Source: Ramlibacter sp.
GTDB taxonomy: Bacteria > Pseudomonadota > Gammaproteobacteria > Burkholderiales > Burkholderiaceae_C
Length of the DNA: 36,947 nt
Direction of reading: 5' to 3'
NCBI GenBank assembly: GCA_013815685.1
Contig: JACDFR010000041.1
Span: 1-36,947, forward strand
The notes beneath the pieces are model-generated. The model saw only the letters and a list, made by a program, of their open reading frames with translations, was not told the origin of the DNA and ran no database searches. Shown here piece by piece: positions 16,482 through 23,605 of the stretch. The position numbers were made by a program, and so were the translations under genes. Within the stretch, counting starts at the first letter, position 1. Each line of letters starts with the position of its first letter.

Positions 16482-17465
16482 ATGTGGGTAGAACCTTCGC
16501 CCTGCACCGGCACGCCGGTGCAGGGCGCTTCCAACGGCACTTTCTTCGTCCTGGCAAATCCCGGCTCGGGGGAGCATGACGCCCGCGAAACCACGGAATT
16601 GCTTTCTGCTGTCTTTGAAGAAGCGGGGCGCGTCGTCGAGTTCGTGCCGGTTCCCAGCGCCGGCGAACTGGCATCGGCCTGTGCGCAAGCAGCGGCGCGG
16701 GCGGCAGAAACCGGTGGCGTGCTGGTGGCTGTCGGGGGCGACGGCACCATCAACACGGTGGCGCAGGCGGCGCTGGCCCAGGGTTGCCCCATGGGTGTGA
16801 TACCCCAGGGCACCTTCAACCTCTTTGCCCGCAATCACGGCATTCCCCAGGATGCCCAGGCTGCCGCGCGCGCCCTGGTTGCGGCGCAGGCGCAGCCGGT
16901 GCAGGTGGGCCGTCTCAACGACCGCCTGTTCCTGGTCAACGCCAGCCTGGGTCTCTATCCGCAGTTGCTGCAGGACCGCGAAACCTTCAAGGACCAGCTG
17001 GGGCGCCGCCGCTGGGTGGCGATGCTCGCGGCGCTGGTCACCCTGTTCGAATGGCGCAGGCAGCTGGCGCTGCAGATCGAGCTGGAAGGCGAGCGCATTG
17101 CCGTGCGCACGCCCACTCTTTTCGTGGGCAACAATCGCCTGCAACTCGAGCGCATCGGTATCGGCGACGAGCTTGCCTCTCGCGTGGGAGAAGGCAGGCT
17201 GGCCGCTATCGTGCTGCAGCCGATCGGCACCTGGGCGATGCTGGCGCTGGTGCTGCGCGGCGCGCTCGGCCGCCTGGGTGAGGCCGGGCAGGTCCGCAGC
17301 TTCGCTTTCCGTGCGCTGACGGTGCGGCCCTGGAGCTCGCGCCCGATCAAGGTCGCCACCGATGGCGAAGTGCGATGGATGCGGCCCCCGCTGCGTTTCG
17401 AGATGTCGCCGCAGCCTCTGCTGCTCATGATGCCGCAGCCGCAGGACCGGGCGGCCATCGAATGA
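16482..17465 (+). CDS. Diacylglycerol kinase-like lipid kinase
   Basis: This 327-residue protein has the DAGK catalytic domain: FFVLANPGSG (phosphate loop), VAVGGDGTINTVA at about residues 82-94, the PQGTFNLFARN motif and the C-terminal beta domain ending in VATDGE. Such enzymes phosphorylate diacylglycerol or related lipids (YegS/DgkB type) in the cytoplasm at the membrane. The start is doubtful: the first 15 codons after ATG 16482 include a perfect 13-bp hairpin, and an in-frame GTG at 16518 starts inside it. The gene overlaps the next one as ATGA, so a lipid kinase and a phosphoesterase are made together. Confidence 0.85.
   Translation: MWVEPSPCTGTPVQGASNGTFFVLANPGSGEHDARETTELLSAVFEEAGRVVEFVPVPSAGELASACAQAAARAAETGGVLVAVGGDGTINTVAQAALAQGCPMGVIPQGTFNLFARNHGIPQDAQAAARALVAAQAQPVQVGRLNDRLFLVNASLGLYPQLLQDRETFKDQLGRRRWVAMLAALVTLFEWRRQLALQIELEGERIAVRTPTLFVGNNRLQLERIGIGDELASRVGEGRLAAIVLQPIGTWAMLALVLRGALGRLGEAGQVRSFAFRALTVRPWSSRPIKVATDGEVRWMRPPLRFEMSPQPLLLMMPQPQDRAAIE
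16498..16527. other. 13-bp perfect hairpin with CACG loop
   Basis: CGCCCTGCACCGG (16498-16510) pairs exactly with CCGGTGCAGGGCG (16515-16527) around the loop CACG. It lies 63 bp after the SIMPL stop and within the first codons of the lipid-kinase frame. No T-run follows, so it is not a classic terminator. Confidence 0.7.
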
Positions 17466-18274
17466 GCATCGTCCTGCACATGTCGGATACGCACTTCGGC
17501 ACCGAGAAGCCGGCCGTGGTGTCCGCGCTGCGAGCCTTGGCGCGCGAGCGGCACCCCGACGTGCTGGTGTTCAGCGGCGACATCACCCAGCGGGCCACCC
17601 CCGCGGAATTCACGGCTGCCCGGCGGCTGTGTGACGACATGGGAATCACGCGGATGCTCGCGCTTCCCGGCAATCACGACCTTCCCCTGTTCGACATGCT
17701 CTCGCGCCTCACGCGGCCGTATGGCAACTACCTGCAGGCCTTCGGGCCGCGGCTGGAGCCGAGGCTCGACACCGACGATTTTCTGGTGCTCGGCGTCAAC
17801 ACCACCCGCCCGGCCCGCCACAAGAACGGTGAAGTGTCCGCCGAACAGGTGCAGCGTGTCGCGCGTGAACTGCAATCGGCTCGGCCCCGGCAGCTGCGCA
17901 TCGTGGTGACACACCAGCCGGCCGCCGTGATCCGGAAAGAAGACGAGCCGGACAGGCTGGTGGGAGCCGAGGCGGCGCTGCAGGCGTGGTCGCGCGCCGG
18001 TGCCGACCTGGTCCTGGGCGGCCACATTCACCTGCCGTATGTGCTGGACTTGAGGGCCCGGCCTACGCCGACGCCGCGGCCGACCTGGTGCGTGCAAGCC
18101 GGCACCGCCGTGTCTTCGCGGGTGCGGCACGGGACCTGCAATTCGGTGAACCTGATCCACTGGCTGCCGATGCCATTCGGGCAGGCGCGGAAATGCCAGA
18201 TCGAGCGCTGCGACTACAGCACCGCGGAAGGCTGGTTCGCCACCGCGGAACTGACGACCCTGGCGCTGGGTTGA
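17462..18274 (+). CDS. Metallophosphoesterase (calcineurin-like)
   Basis: This protein of 270 residues shows the calcineurin-like metal-binding motifs: SDTHFG (D9, H11), FSGDITQRA, LPGNHDLP and GGHIHLP, in that order. It resembles the class III cyclic-nucleotide phosphodiesterase/Icc group, but the substrate is not known. ATG 17462 overlaps the stop of the lipid-kinase gene (ATGA), so the two are translationally coupled. A lipid or phosphate-ester substrate linked to the kinase is a guess. Its stop lies in a tandem 10-base repeat. Confidence 0.88.
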   Translation: MSIVLHMSDTHFGTEKPAVVSALRALARERHPDVLVFSGDITQRATPAEFTAARRLCDDMGITRMLALPGNHDLPLFDMLSRLTRPYGNYLQAFGPRLEPRLDTDDFLVLGVNTTRPARHKNGEVSAEQVQRVARELQSARPRQLRIVVTHQPAAVIRKEDEPDRLVGAEAALQAWSRAGADLVLGGHIHLPYVLDLRARPTPTPRPTWCVQAGTAVSSRVRHGTCNSVNLIHWLPMPFGQARKCQIERCDYSTAEGWFATAELTTLALG

Positions 18275-18294
18275 TCCGGATTGATCCGGGTTGG

Positions 18295-19065
18295 TTACTG
18301 CGCTACCCAGCCGCCGTCCATATTCCAGGCGACGCCGCGCACATTGTTCGCGGCGGGAGAGCAGAAAAAGACGGCGAGCTCGCCCAATTCGTCCGGGGTC
18401 GTGAACTGCATCGATGGCTCCTTCTCGCCCAGCAATTGGCGCGTGGCCTCCTCATTGCTGCACCCGTTCGCCAAGGCCCTGGCATCGACCTGCTTTTGCA
18501 CCAGCGGTGTCAGCACCCAGCCCGGGCAGATCGCGTTGCAGGTCACGCCCGTGATCGCGTTCTCCAATGCGGTGACTTTGGTCAAGCCCACCAGGCCGTG
18601 CTTGGCCGCGACATAAGCCGATTTCTGGACCGATCCCACCAGGCCGTGCACCGAGGCGACGTTGATGATGCGGCCCCAGTTGGCTGCCTTCATTGCAGGC
18701 AGCGCGAGGCGGCTGGCATGGAAGGCGCTGGACAGGTTGATGGCGATGATCGCGTCCCACTTCTCGGGCGGAAAATCTTCCACCGGTGCCACGTGCTGGA
18801 TGCCGGCGTTGTTCACCAGGATGTCGACTCGGCCGAACCGCGACGCCGCGAATTTCATCATGTCCTCGATCTCTCCCGGCTTGCTCATGTCGGCGCCGTG
18901 GTACTCGACCTTCACGCCCGATGCCTCGACCTGCGACCTGGGACCATCGACGTCGCCGAAACCGTTCAGGACGATGTTGGCGCCCTGGCGCGCCAGCGAC
19001 TTGGCCATGCCCAGGCCGATGCCGCTGGTCGAGCCGGTCACGAGGGCGGTTTTGCCTTTCAGCAT
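18295..19065 (-). CDS. bdhA: D-3-hydroxybutyrate dehydrogenase (SDR)
   Basis: This short-chain dehydrogenase of 256 residues converts 3-hydroxybutyrate to acetoacetate with NAD, a step in polyhydroxybutyrate breakdown. It shows the cofactor motif TGSTSGIG (residues 10-17), NNAG, the catalytic Ser in NVASVHG and YVAAK. The 3-HBDH-specific features NAICPGWVLTPLVQKQ and the final DGGWVAQ are present. The length is exactly typical. ATG 19065 lies next to the alpha/beta hydrolase in divergent orientation. PhaR later in the window shows that the organism regulates PHB. Confidence 0.88.
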   Translation of the reverse strand: MLKGKTALVTGSTSGIGLGMAKSLARQGANIVLNGFGDVDGPRSQVEASGVKVEYHGADMSKPGEIEDMMKFAASRFGRVDILVNNAGIQHVAPVEDFPPEKWDAIIAINLSSAFHASRLALPAMKAANWGRIINVASVHGLVGSVQKSAYVAAKHGLVGLTKVTALENAITGVTCNAICPGWVLTPLVQKQVDARALANGCSNEEATRQLLGEKEPSMQFTTPDELGELAVFFCSPAANNVRGVAWNMDGGWVAQ

Positions 19066-19123
19066 GATGGTCTCCGTATCTGAATTAGGATGGTGTCAAA
19101 GAGCAAGAATGCAGCCGCAGAGT

Positions 19124-20077
19124 ATGCGGTTTTTGATCGTGACCCTTGAACCTACGCTGAACTACCTATCCTGCGCGGACGCCGCGGGGGGGCATCGCAT
19201 GGCTTACTGGGAATGGGGCGAAAGCCTGGCGCGCCATGTCATCGTTTGCGTTCATGGCCTGTCGCGCCAAGGCCGCGACTTCGACGCGCTGGCACAGGCT
19301 CTGCTGGCGCGCGCACCGCACGCCTTGCGCATCGTCTGCCCCGACGTGGCCGGGCGCGGGCGCAGCGACTGGCTCGAGGACCCGATGGGCTACCAGGTAC
19401 CCAGCTACGCGCAGGACATGCTGGCACTGCTGGCCCAGCTGCACAGGCATGCCCCGATCGGGTCGCTGGACTGGGTGGGAACCAGCATGGGCGGGTTGAT
19501 CGGCATGGTTGTGTGCGCAACGCCGCAGCTGCCGTTGCCCGCGCCTGTGCGGCGGCTGGTGCTCAATGACGTCGGCCCGGCGATCGAATGGCAGGCGTTG
19601 CGCCGGATCGGCACTTACCTCGGCAATACGGGTGCCTTCGATACCGTACAGCAGGCGGCGGATGCCATGTGGGCGATTTCCACGACCTTCGGTCCGCACA
19701 CGCCCGAGCAATGGCTGGCGCTATCACGGCCCATGGTCAAGCCGCTGCGCGAGGGCGGGTTCACATTGCATTACGACCCTGCCATCGCCATTCCCTTTCG
19801 CACTGTGACCGAAGAATCTGCCGCCCAGGGCCAGCAGGCGCTTTGGCAGCTGTACGACAACATCCGCGCCGAGACGCTGCTGATGCGAGGCGCCCACTCG
19901 GATCTGCTGTCCCGCGAAACCGCGCTCGCCATGACGCAGCGCGGCCCGAAGGCACGCCTGGTCGAATTCGAAGGCGTGGGCCATGCGCCCACCCTGGTCG
20001 CCGACGGCCAGGTGGAGGCCGTGGCCTTGTTCCTGCTGGGAAGCGAAGATGAAAAGCCTCTCCGCGGAACAAGCTGA
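19124..20077 (+). CDS. Alpha/beta hydrolase
   Basis: This serine hydrolase of about 317 residues has the oxyanion region CVHGLSRQGRDF, the nucleophile elbow GTSMGG, the acid in RGAHSDLLS and the catalytic His in GVGHAP. That completes a standard Ser-Asp-His triad. It has no signal peptide, so it is cytoplasmic. The start is uncertain among ATG 19109, ATG 19124 and GTG 19139; none has a clear ribosome-binding site. The stop lies 29 bases inside relA, so expression is coupled to the (p)ppGpp synthetase. A hydrolase of this kind is often found beside relA in Burkholderiales as I recall, but its substrate is unknown. Confidence 0.82.
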   Translation: MRFLIVTLEPTLNYLSCADAAGGHRMAYWEWGESLARHVIVCVHGLSRQGRDFDALAQALLARAPHALRIVCPDVAGRGRSDWLEDPMGYQVPSYAQDMLALLAQLHRHAPIGSLDWVGTSMGGLIGMVVCATPQLPLPAPVRRLVLNDVGPAIEWQALRRIGTYLGNTGAFDTVQQAADAMWAISTTFGPHTPEQWLALSRPMVKPLREGGFTLHYDPAIAIPFRTVTEESAAQGQQALWQLYDNIRAETLLMRGAHSDLLSRETALAMTQRGPKARLVEFEGVGHAPTLVADGQVEAVALFLLGSEDEKPLRGTS

Positions 20078-22250
20078 CCCGGCGCCCGTTCCCGAGCTGA
20101 TCGCCGCGACGGAGCAGGCGATGCCTCACCAGGCCCATGCACTGGCACGGGCGCGCGCATTCGCGGAGCCCTTCATCGCCGGCGAGACGCTGGACACCGG
20201 GGAAAATACCCTGGCCCACGCCGACGCGGTGGCGCAGATCCTCAAGACCATGGGCGGCTCCGAGGCGATGCAGGCGGCCAGCTACCTGGTCTACGCCTGT
20301 GCACACCTGAACAAGCCGCAGGAAGTGATCGCCAAGGCGTTCGGCGACAACTACGCCGCGCTGGCGATGGAAACGACCAAGCTGGTGAAGGTGCAGCTGC
20401 AAACGCGCGCAGCCGAGGACGCCGGCCAATGGGTGGACGACCCGAAGCTCCAGACCGAGAACGTGCGCAAGATGCTGCTGGCTTTCTCGCGCGACCTTCG
20501 GGTGGTCATGCTGCGGCTGGCCTCGCGCCTGCAGACGCTGCGCTGGCACGCGGCCTGCAAGACCGTGGCGCCGCCCAGCGTGGCGCGCGAGGTGCTGCAC
20601 GTGTTCGCGCCCCTGGCCAACCGCCTGGGCATCTGGCAGGTGAAGTGGGAGATGGAGGACCTGGCGTTCCGCTTCCTGGAGCCGGACACCTACAAAAAGG
20701 TGGCCGGCCTGCTCGATGAGAAGCGCATCGAGCGCGAAGAATATGTGGAGCAGCTGCGTGCGCGGCTGGAAGATGATCTCAGGGCGCAGGGTGTCCAGGC
20801 CAGCGTGCACGGCCGGCCCAAGCATATCTACAGCATCGTCAAGAAAATGCGCGGCAAGTCGCTGGATTTCGACCGGGTGTTCGACATCCGCGCGCTGCGG
20901 GTGATCGTGCCGGCGGTCAATGACTGTTACGCCGCCCTGTCCTGGGTGCACCAGCAACTGCCGCCCCTGGTCGAGGAGTTCGACGACTACATCGCCAGGC
21001 CCAAGCCCAATGGCTACCAGTCGCTGCACACGATCGTGCGCGACCCGGCGGGCCGTGCGATCGAGATCCAGATCCGTACCCAGGCCATGCACGACCATGC
21101 CGAGCACGGAGTGGCCGCCCACTGGGCCTACAAGGAAGCGGGCAGCAAGGGTTACGCCGGCGTTTCGGCCAGCGGCGAGTACGACGCCAAGATCGCCGTG
21201 CTGCGGCAGCTGCTGGCGTGGGAGCGCGACCTGGCGGGTTCGGGGCAGGGTCTCTTCGAGGATCGCATCTATGTGCTCACCCCCGACGCCGCGATCGTAG
21301 AGCTGCCGCAGGGCGCCACCCCGGTGGATTTCGCCTACACCGTCCACACCAGCCTGGGCCATCGCTGCCGCGGTGCCCGGCTTGACGGCGCGATGGTGCC
21401 GCTGAACACGCCACTGCAAAACGGCCAGACCGTGGAGATCGTCACCGCCAAGGAGGGCGGGCCCTCACGCGACTGGCTCAATGCGGACCTGGGCTTCCTG
21501 GCCAGTCACCGGGCCAAGGCCAAGGTGCGGGCCTGGTTCAACGAACAGGTTCGGCACGAGACGATCGCGCGCGGCCGCGAGCTGGTGGAGAAGTTGTTGC
21601 AGCGCGAGGGCAGGACCGCCTTCAAGCTGGAGGAGCTGGCATCGCGGCTGGGCTTCAAGTCGGCCGAAGACCTGTTCGCGGTGGTGGGCAAGGACGAGTA
21701 TTCGCTGCGCAACATCGAAACCCTGCTGCGCCCGCCCGAGGCGCCGCCGGCGCCGGACGACTTCCTGCTGAAGAAATCGAGACACACCGACAAGACACCC
21801 AAGGGCGGCGTGCTGGTGGTGGGCATCGACTCGCTGATGACCCAGCTGGCCAAGTGCTGCAAGCCCGCGCCGCCCGACGCGATTGGCGGCTTCGTCACGC
21901 GCGGCAAGGGTGTCAGCATCCACCGCGCCGACTGCAGCAACTTCCGCGAGCTGGCCGTGCGCACCGCCGAGCGTGTGATCGAGGTGGAGTGGGGCAGTCG
22001 CAATTCCGACGGCGGGGCCATGTACCCGGTGGACGTGGGCGTGGAGGCCGCCGACCGGCAGGGGCTGCTGCGCGACATCTCCGAAGTGTTCGCGAAGGAG
22101 AAAATGAACGTGGTCGGCGTGCAGACGCAGACCGTCAAGGGGACGGCCTTCATGACATTCGTCGTCGAGATCGCCGATTCAGGGCGCCTGAACAAGGTGC
22201 TGGGCCTGGTGGCCGAGGTGCGGGGCGTGCGCTGGGCCAAGCGGCGCTGA
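20049..22250 (+). CDS. relA: RelA-type (p)ppGpp synthetase with degenerate HD domain
   Basis: This 733-residue protein is full length for the RelA/SpoT family. The N-terminal hydrolase region lacks the catalytic His-Asp pair: where active SpoT has a HD dyad, this protein reads SYLVYACAHL. The synthetase has FDIRALRVIV and the motif EEFDDYIARPKPNGYQSLH (about residue 309 on), with the ExDD form found in monofunctional RelA. Then come the TGS domain (DRIYVLTPDAAIVELP onward), the conserved-Cys region AKCCKPAPPD and the ACT domain at the end. It makes (p)ppGpp at stalled ribosomes and should not hydrolyse it. The start overlaps the upstream hydrolase by 29 bases. tRNA-Val follows 49 bp downstream. 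Confidence 0.93.
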   Translation: MKSLSAEQADPAPVPELIAATEQAMPHQAHALARARAFAEPFIAGETLDTGENTLAHADAVAQILKTMGGSEAMQAASYLVYACAHLNKPQEVIAKAFGDNYAALAMETTKLVKVQLQTRAAEDAGQWVDDPKLQTENVRKMLLAFSRDLRVVMLRLASRLQTLRWHAACKTVAPPSVAREVLHVFAPLANRLGIWQVKWEMEDLAFRFLEPDTYKKVAGLLDEKRIEREEYVEQLRARLEDDLRAQGVQASVHGRPKHIYSIVKKMRGKSLDFDRVFDIRALRVIVPAVNDCYAALSWVHQQLPPLVEEFDDYIARPKPNGYQSLHTIVRDPAGRAIEIQIRTQAMHDHAEHGVAAHWAYKEAGSKGYAGVSASGEYDAKIAVLRQLLAWERDLAGSGQGLFEDRIYVLTPDAAIVELPQGATPVDFAYTVHTSLGHRCRGARLDGAMVPLNTPLQNGQTVEIVTAKEGGPSRDWLNADLGFLASHRAKAKVRAWFNEQVRHETIARGRELVEKLLQREGRTAFKLEELASRLGFKSAEDLFAVVGKDEYSLRNIETLLRPPEAPPAPDDFLLKKSRHTDKTPKGGVLVVGIDSLMTQLAKCCKPAPPDAIGGFVTRGKGVSIHRADCSNFRELAVRTAERVIEVEWGSRNSDGGAMYPVDVGVEAADRQGLLRDISEVFAKEKMNVVGVQTQTVKGTAFMTFVVEIADSGRLNKVLGLVAEVRGVRWAKRR

Positions 22251-22272
22251 GGAAAGCGCCGGATGGGTTTGC

Positions 22273-22278
22273 TACAAT
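22273..22278 (+). promoter_or_regulatory. Candidate -10 box of tRNA-Val
   Basis: TACAAT lies 22 bp before the tRNA and is followed by a GC-rich stretch, as is common for stable-RNA promoters. No convincing -35 box was seen, so the call is weak. Confidence 0.35.
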
Positions 22279-22299
22279 CGCGCTCTCGAATACGAACTC

Positions 22300-22376
22300 A
22301 GGCGCGTAGCTCAGCTGGTTAGAGCACCACCTTGACATGGTGGGGGTCGTTGGTTCGAGTCCAATCGCGCCTACCA
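22300..22376 (+). tRNA. tRNA-Val (anticodon GAC)
   Basis: A full 77-base cloverleaf can be folded. The acceptor AGGCGCG pairs with CGCGCCT, the D arm GCTC pairs with GAGC, the anticodon stem CCACC pairs with GGTGG around TTGACAT (anticodon GAC), and the T arm GTTGG pairs with CCAAT around TTCGAGT. CCA is encoded. Its 3' end is the integration site of the island to its right, and the tRNA has been kept intact. Confidence 0.97.
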
Positions 22377-22378
22377 AT
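22354..22378 (+). repeat. attL: left copy of the 25-bp direct repeat
   Basis: This copy covers the T-loop, the 3' acceptor strand and the CCA of tRNA-Val plus two bases. It matches 31756-31780 base for base; the bases just before (G versus T) and after (A versus C) differ, which sets the length at 25. Confidence 0.9.
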
Positions 22379-22412
22379 ATCCTGACAATTTACCCTCTGG
22401 GGCATGCATCAT

Positions 22413-22447
22413 AAGCCCGCTTTCTCCTCTGAGAGCGGGCTTTTTTA
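22413..22447 (+). terminator. Rho-independent terminator after tRNA-Val
   Basis: AAGCCCGCT (22413-22421) pairs with AGCGGGCTT (22434-22442) around a 12-base loop and is followed by a T-run. It lies 36 bp after the tRNA, inside the left end of the island, so it came with the element or was restored by it. Confidence 0.85.
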
Positions 22448-22456
22448 TTTCCTAGG

Positions 22457-22486
22457 GCGTCCATTCGCGTCCAATGCGGTCCAAGC
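22457..22486 (+). repeat. Three 10-bp phased GTCC repeats, candidate integrase arm sites
   Basis: GCGTCCATTC (22457-22466), GCGTCCAATG (22467-22476) and CGGTCCAAGC (22477-22486) follow each other with an exact 10-base period, one helical turn. Repeats of this kind near the tRNA end of an island usually bind the N-terminal arm domain of the integrase. The role is inferred. Confidence 0.45.
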
Positions 22487-22902
22487 AAATGCCCGCATGC
22501 AAAGCTGTCGCCGAGATCCCCGGCATTGGTCTACTCACGGCGACCGCCGTGGTCGCCAGCATGGGGACGCCGACAGCATTCAAGGATGCCCGAGAGTTTG
22601 CGGCGTGGATCGGACTGGTCCCGCGTCAGACCGGTACAGGTGGGCGGGTCAGGCAACTTGGCATCAGCAAGCGTGGCGATGCCTATCTTCGTACTCTCCT
22701 CATGCACGGTGCTCGAGCCGTCGTGATCAGAGCCAAGGATGGCCCGACATGGCCATGGCTTGCCGCCTTGCTACAGCGCCGGCCGTACAGCGTTGCAGTC
22801 GCTGCGGTGGCGAACAAGCTGGCGCGAACGATCTGGACAGTGCTGGCCCGCGGACAGGCCTGGCGCCCCAGGCGTGGCAGGCTGCGCACTGACAAACTGT
22901 GA
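22474..22902 (+). pseudogene. IS110-family transposase, C-terminal fragment
   Basis: The visible 142 residues match the C-terminal Transposase_20 domain of IS110/IS116/IS902 transposases: IPGIGLLTATAVVASMG, EFAAWIGLVPRQTGTGG and QLGISKRGDAYLRTLLMHGARAV. A full transposase has about 340 residues and a DEDD domain at its N-terminus; none of that is present upstream, where the tRNA and terminator lie. The fragment therefore cannot move by itself. The similarity begins at KAVAEIPGIG, so the start ATG at 22474 is an accident of the truncation. Confidence 0.85.
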
Positions 22903-23605
22903 AACAACCGCTTTGAAGGAGAGCAAGCGACCACGCGTGTGACGGGCCAGACAGGTCGGACAATGATCGATATTCGTAACCGCATATTGCTGGGCTCGCC
23001 CCCTCGCGTGCGTTCAGGGCGGCGACTGCGCAGAACGAATCCTCCCCGGCGAGCTATTTTGGCCCCCTGCACGGTGAGCCGTGACGTGAGACATTTTCGA
23101 AGCACTGAGAAAGTTCAGAAACCTTGTGCGTGTCGAGCTTGGATTCGGTGCCGAATTGGACTCGTTGCATTTTGCGCTCGTGGATAGGTCGGTCGAATTC
23201 CGACCCTGCCAGTCCACCTCTGCCGAAGCTCGCCGATCCTGCTTCTAGACGGGAGCCGAGCCAGCCCTCACTCACTGGGGCCACAGTCGGTCCTAGTTCA
23301 AGCACACCCCCAAACACTGGTTGACGCTGCAAGTTTTTCCTGACGGGCAGGCGTTTGGGCGGTAGCGCTGGGCGCTTCCATCTCTCAATTGCCCCGTCTG
23401 GCATCTACCGGTCTGCCCTGCTGACGGCATCGCGCCCGCACATCGGGTTGTCGCCGAAGGATGTGTCACTGCGAACGCGCTGCTGCCTTACAAATTACGC
23501 GCCCATTCGGGTTCAAGATGGGCAACCACGCGAACGAAGGTCTGAAATGTCCGGGTGGCGCCCAAGAAGCTCGCGGTACTGCACGCAATTGAATCGAGGC
23601 AAACG
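22903..23605. other. Island stretch without recognisable genes
   Basis: About 700 bp follow the transposase fragment. The first 100-150 bp are probably the non-coding tail of the IS element. The rest has only short open frames on both strands that match no family I know and show no ribosome-binding sites. It is likely decayed mobile DNA. The KaiC promoter must lie in its right part, but I see no clear -35/-10 pair. Confidence 0.5.

Noticed and set aside
19761..21419. Open frame of about 550 codons on the minus strand
   Set aside because: It is antisense to the alpha/beta hydrolase and relA, both well supported by motifs.
23054..23404. Possible 116-residue protein on the minus strand of the island gap
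   Set aside because: No ribosome-binding site, no recognisable motif and an odd composition; probably decayed repeat DNA.
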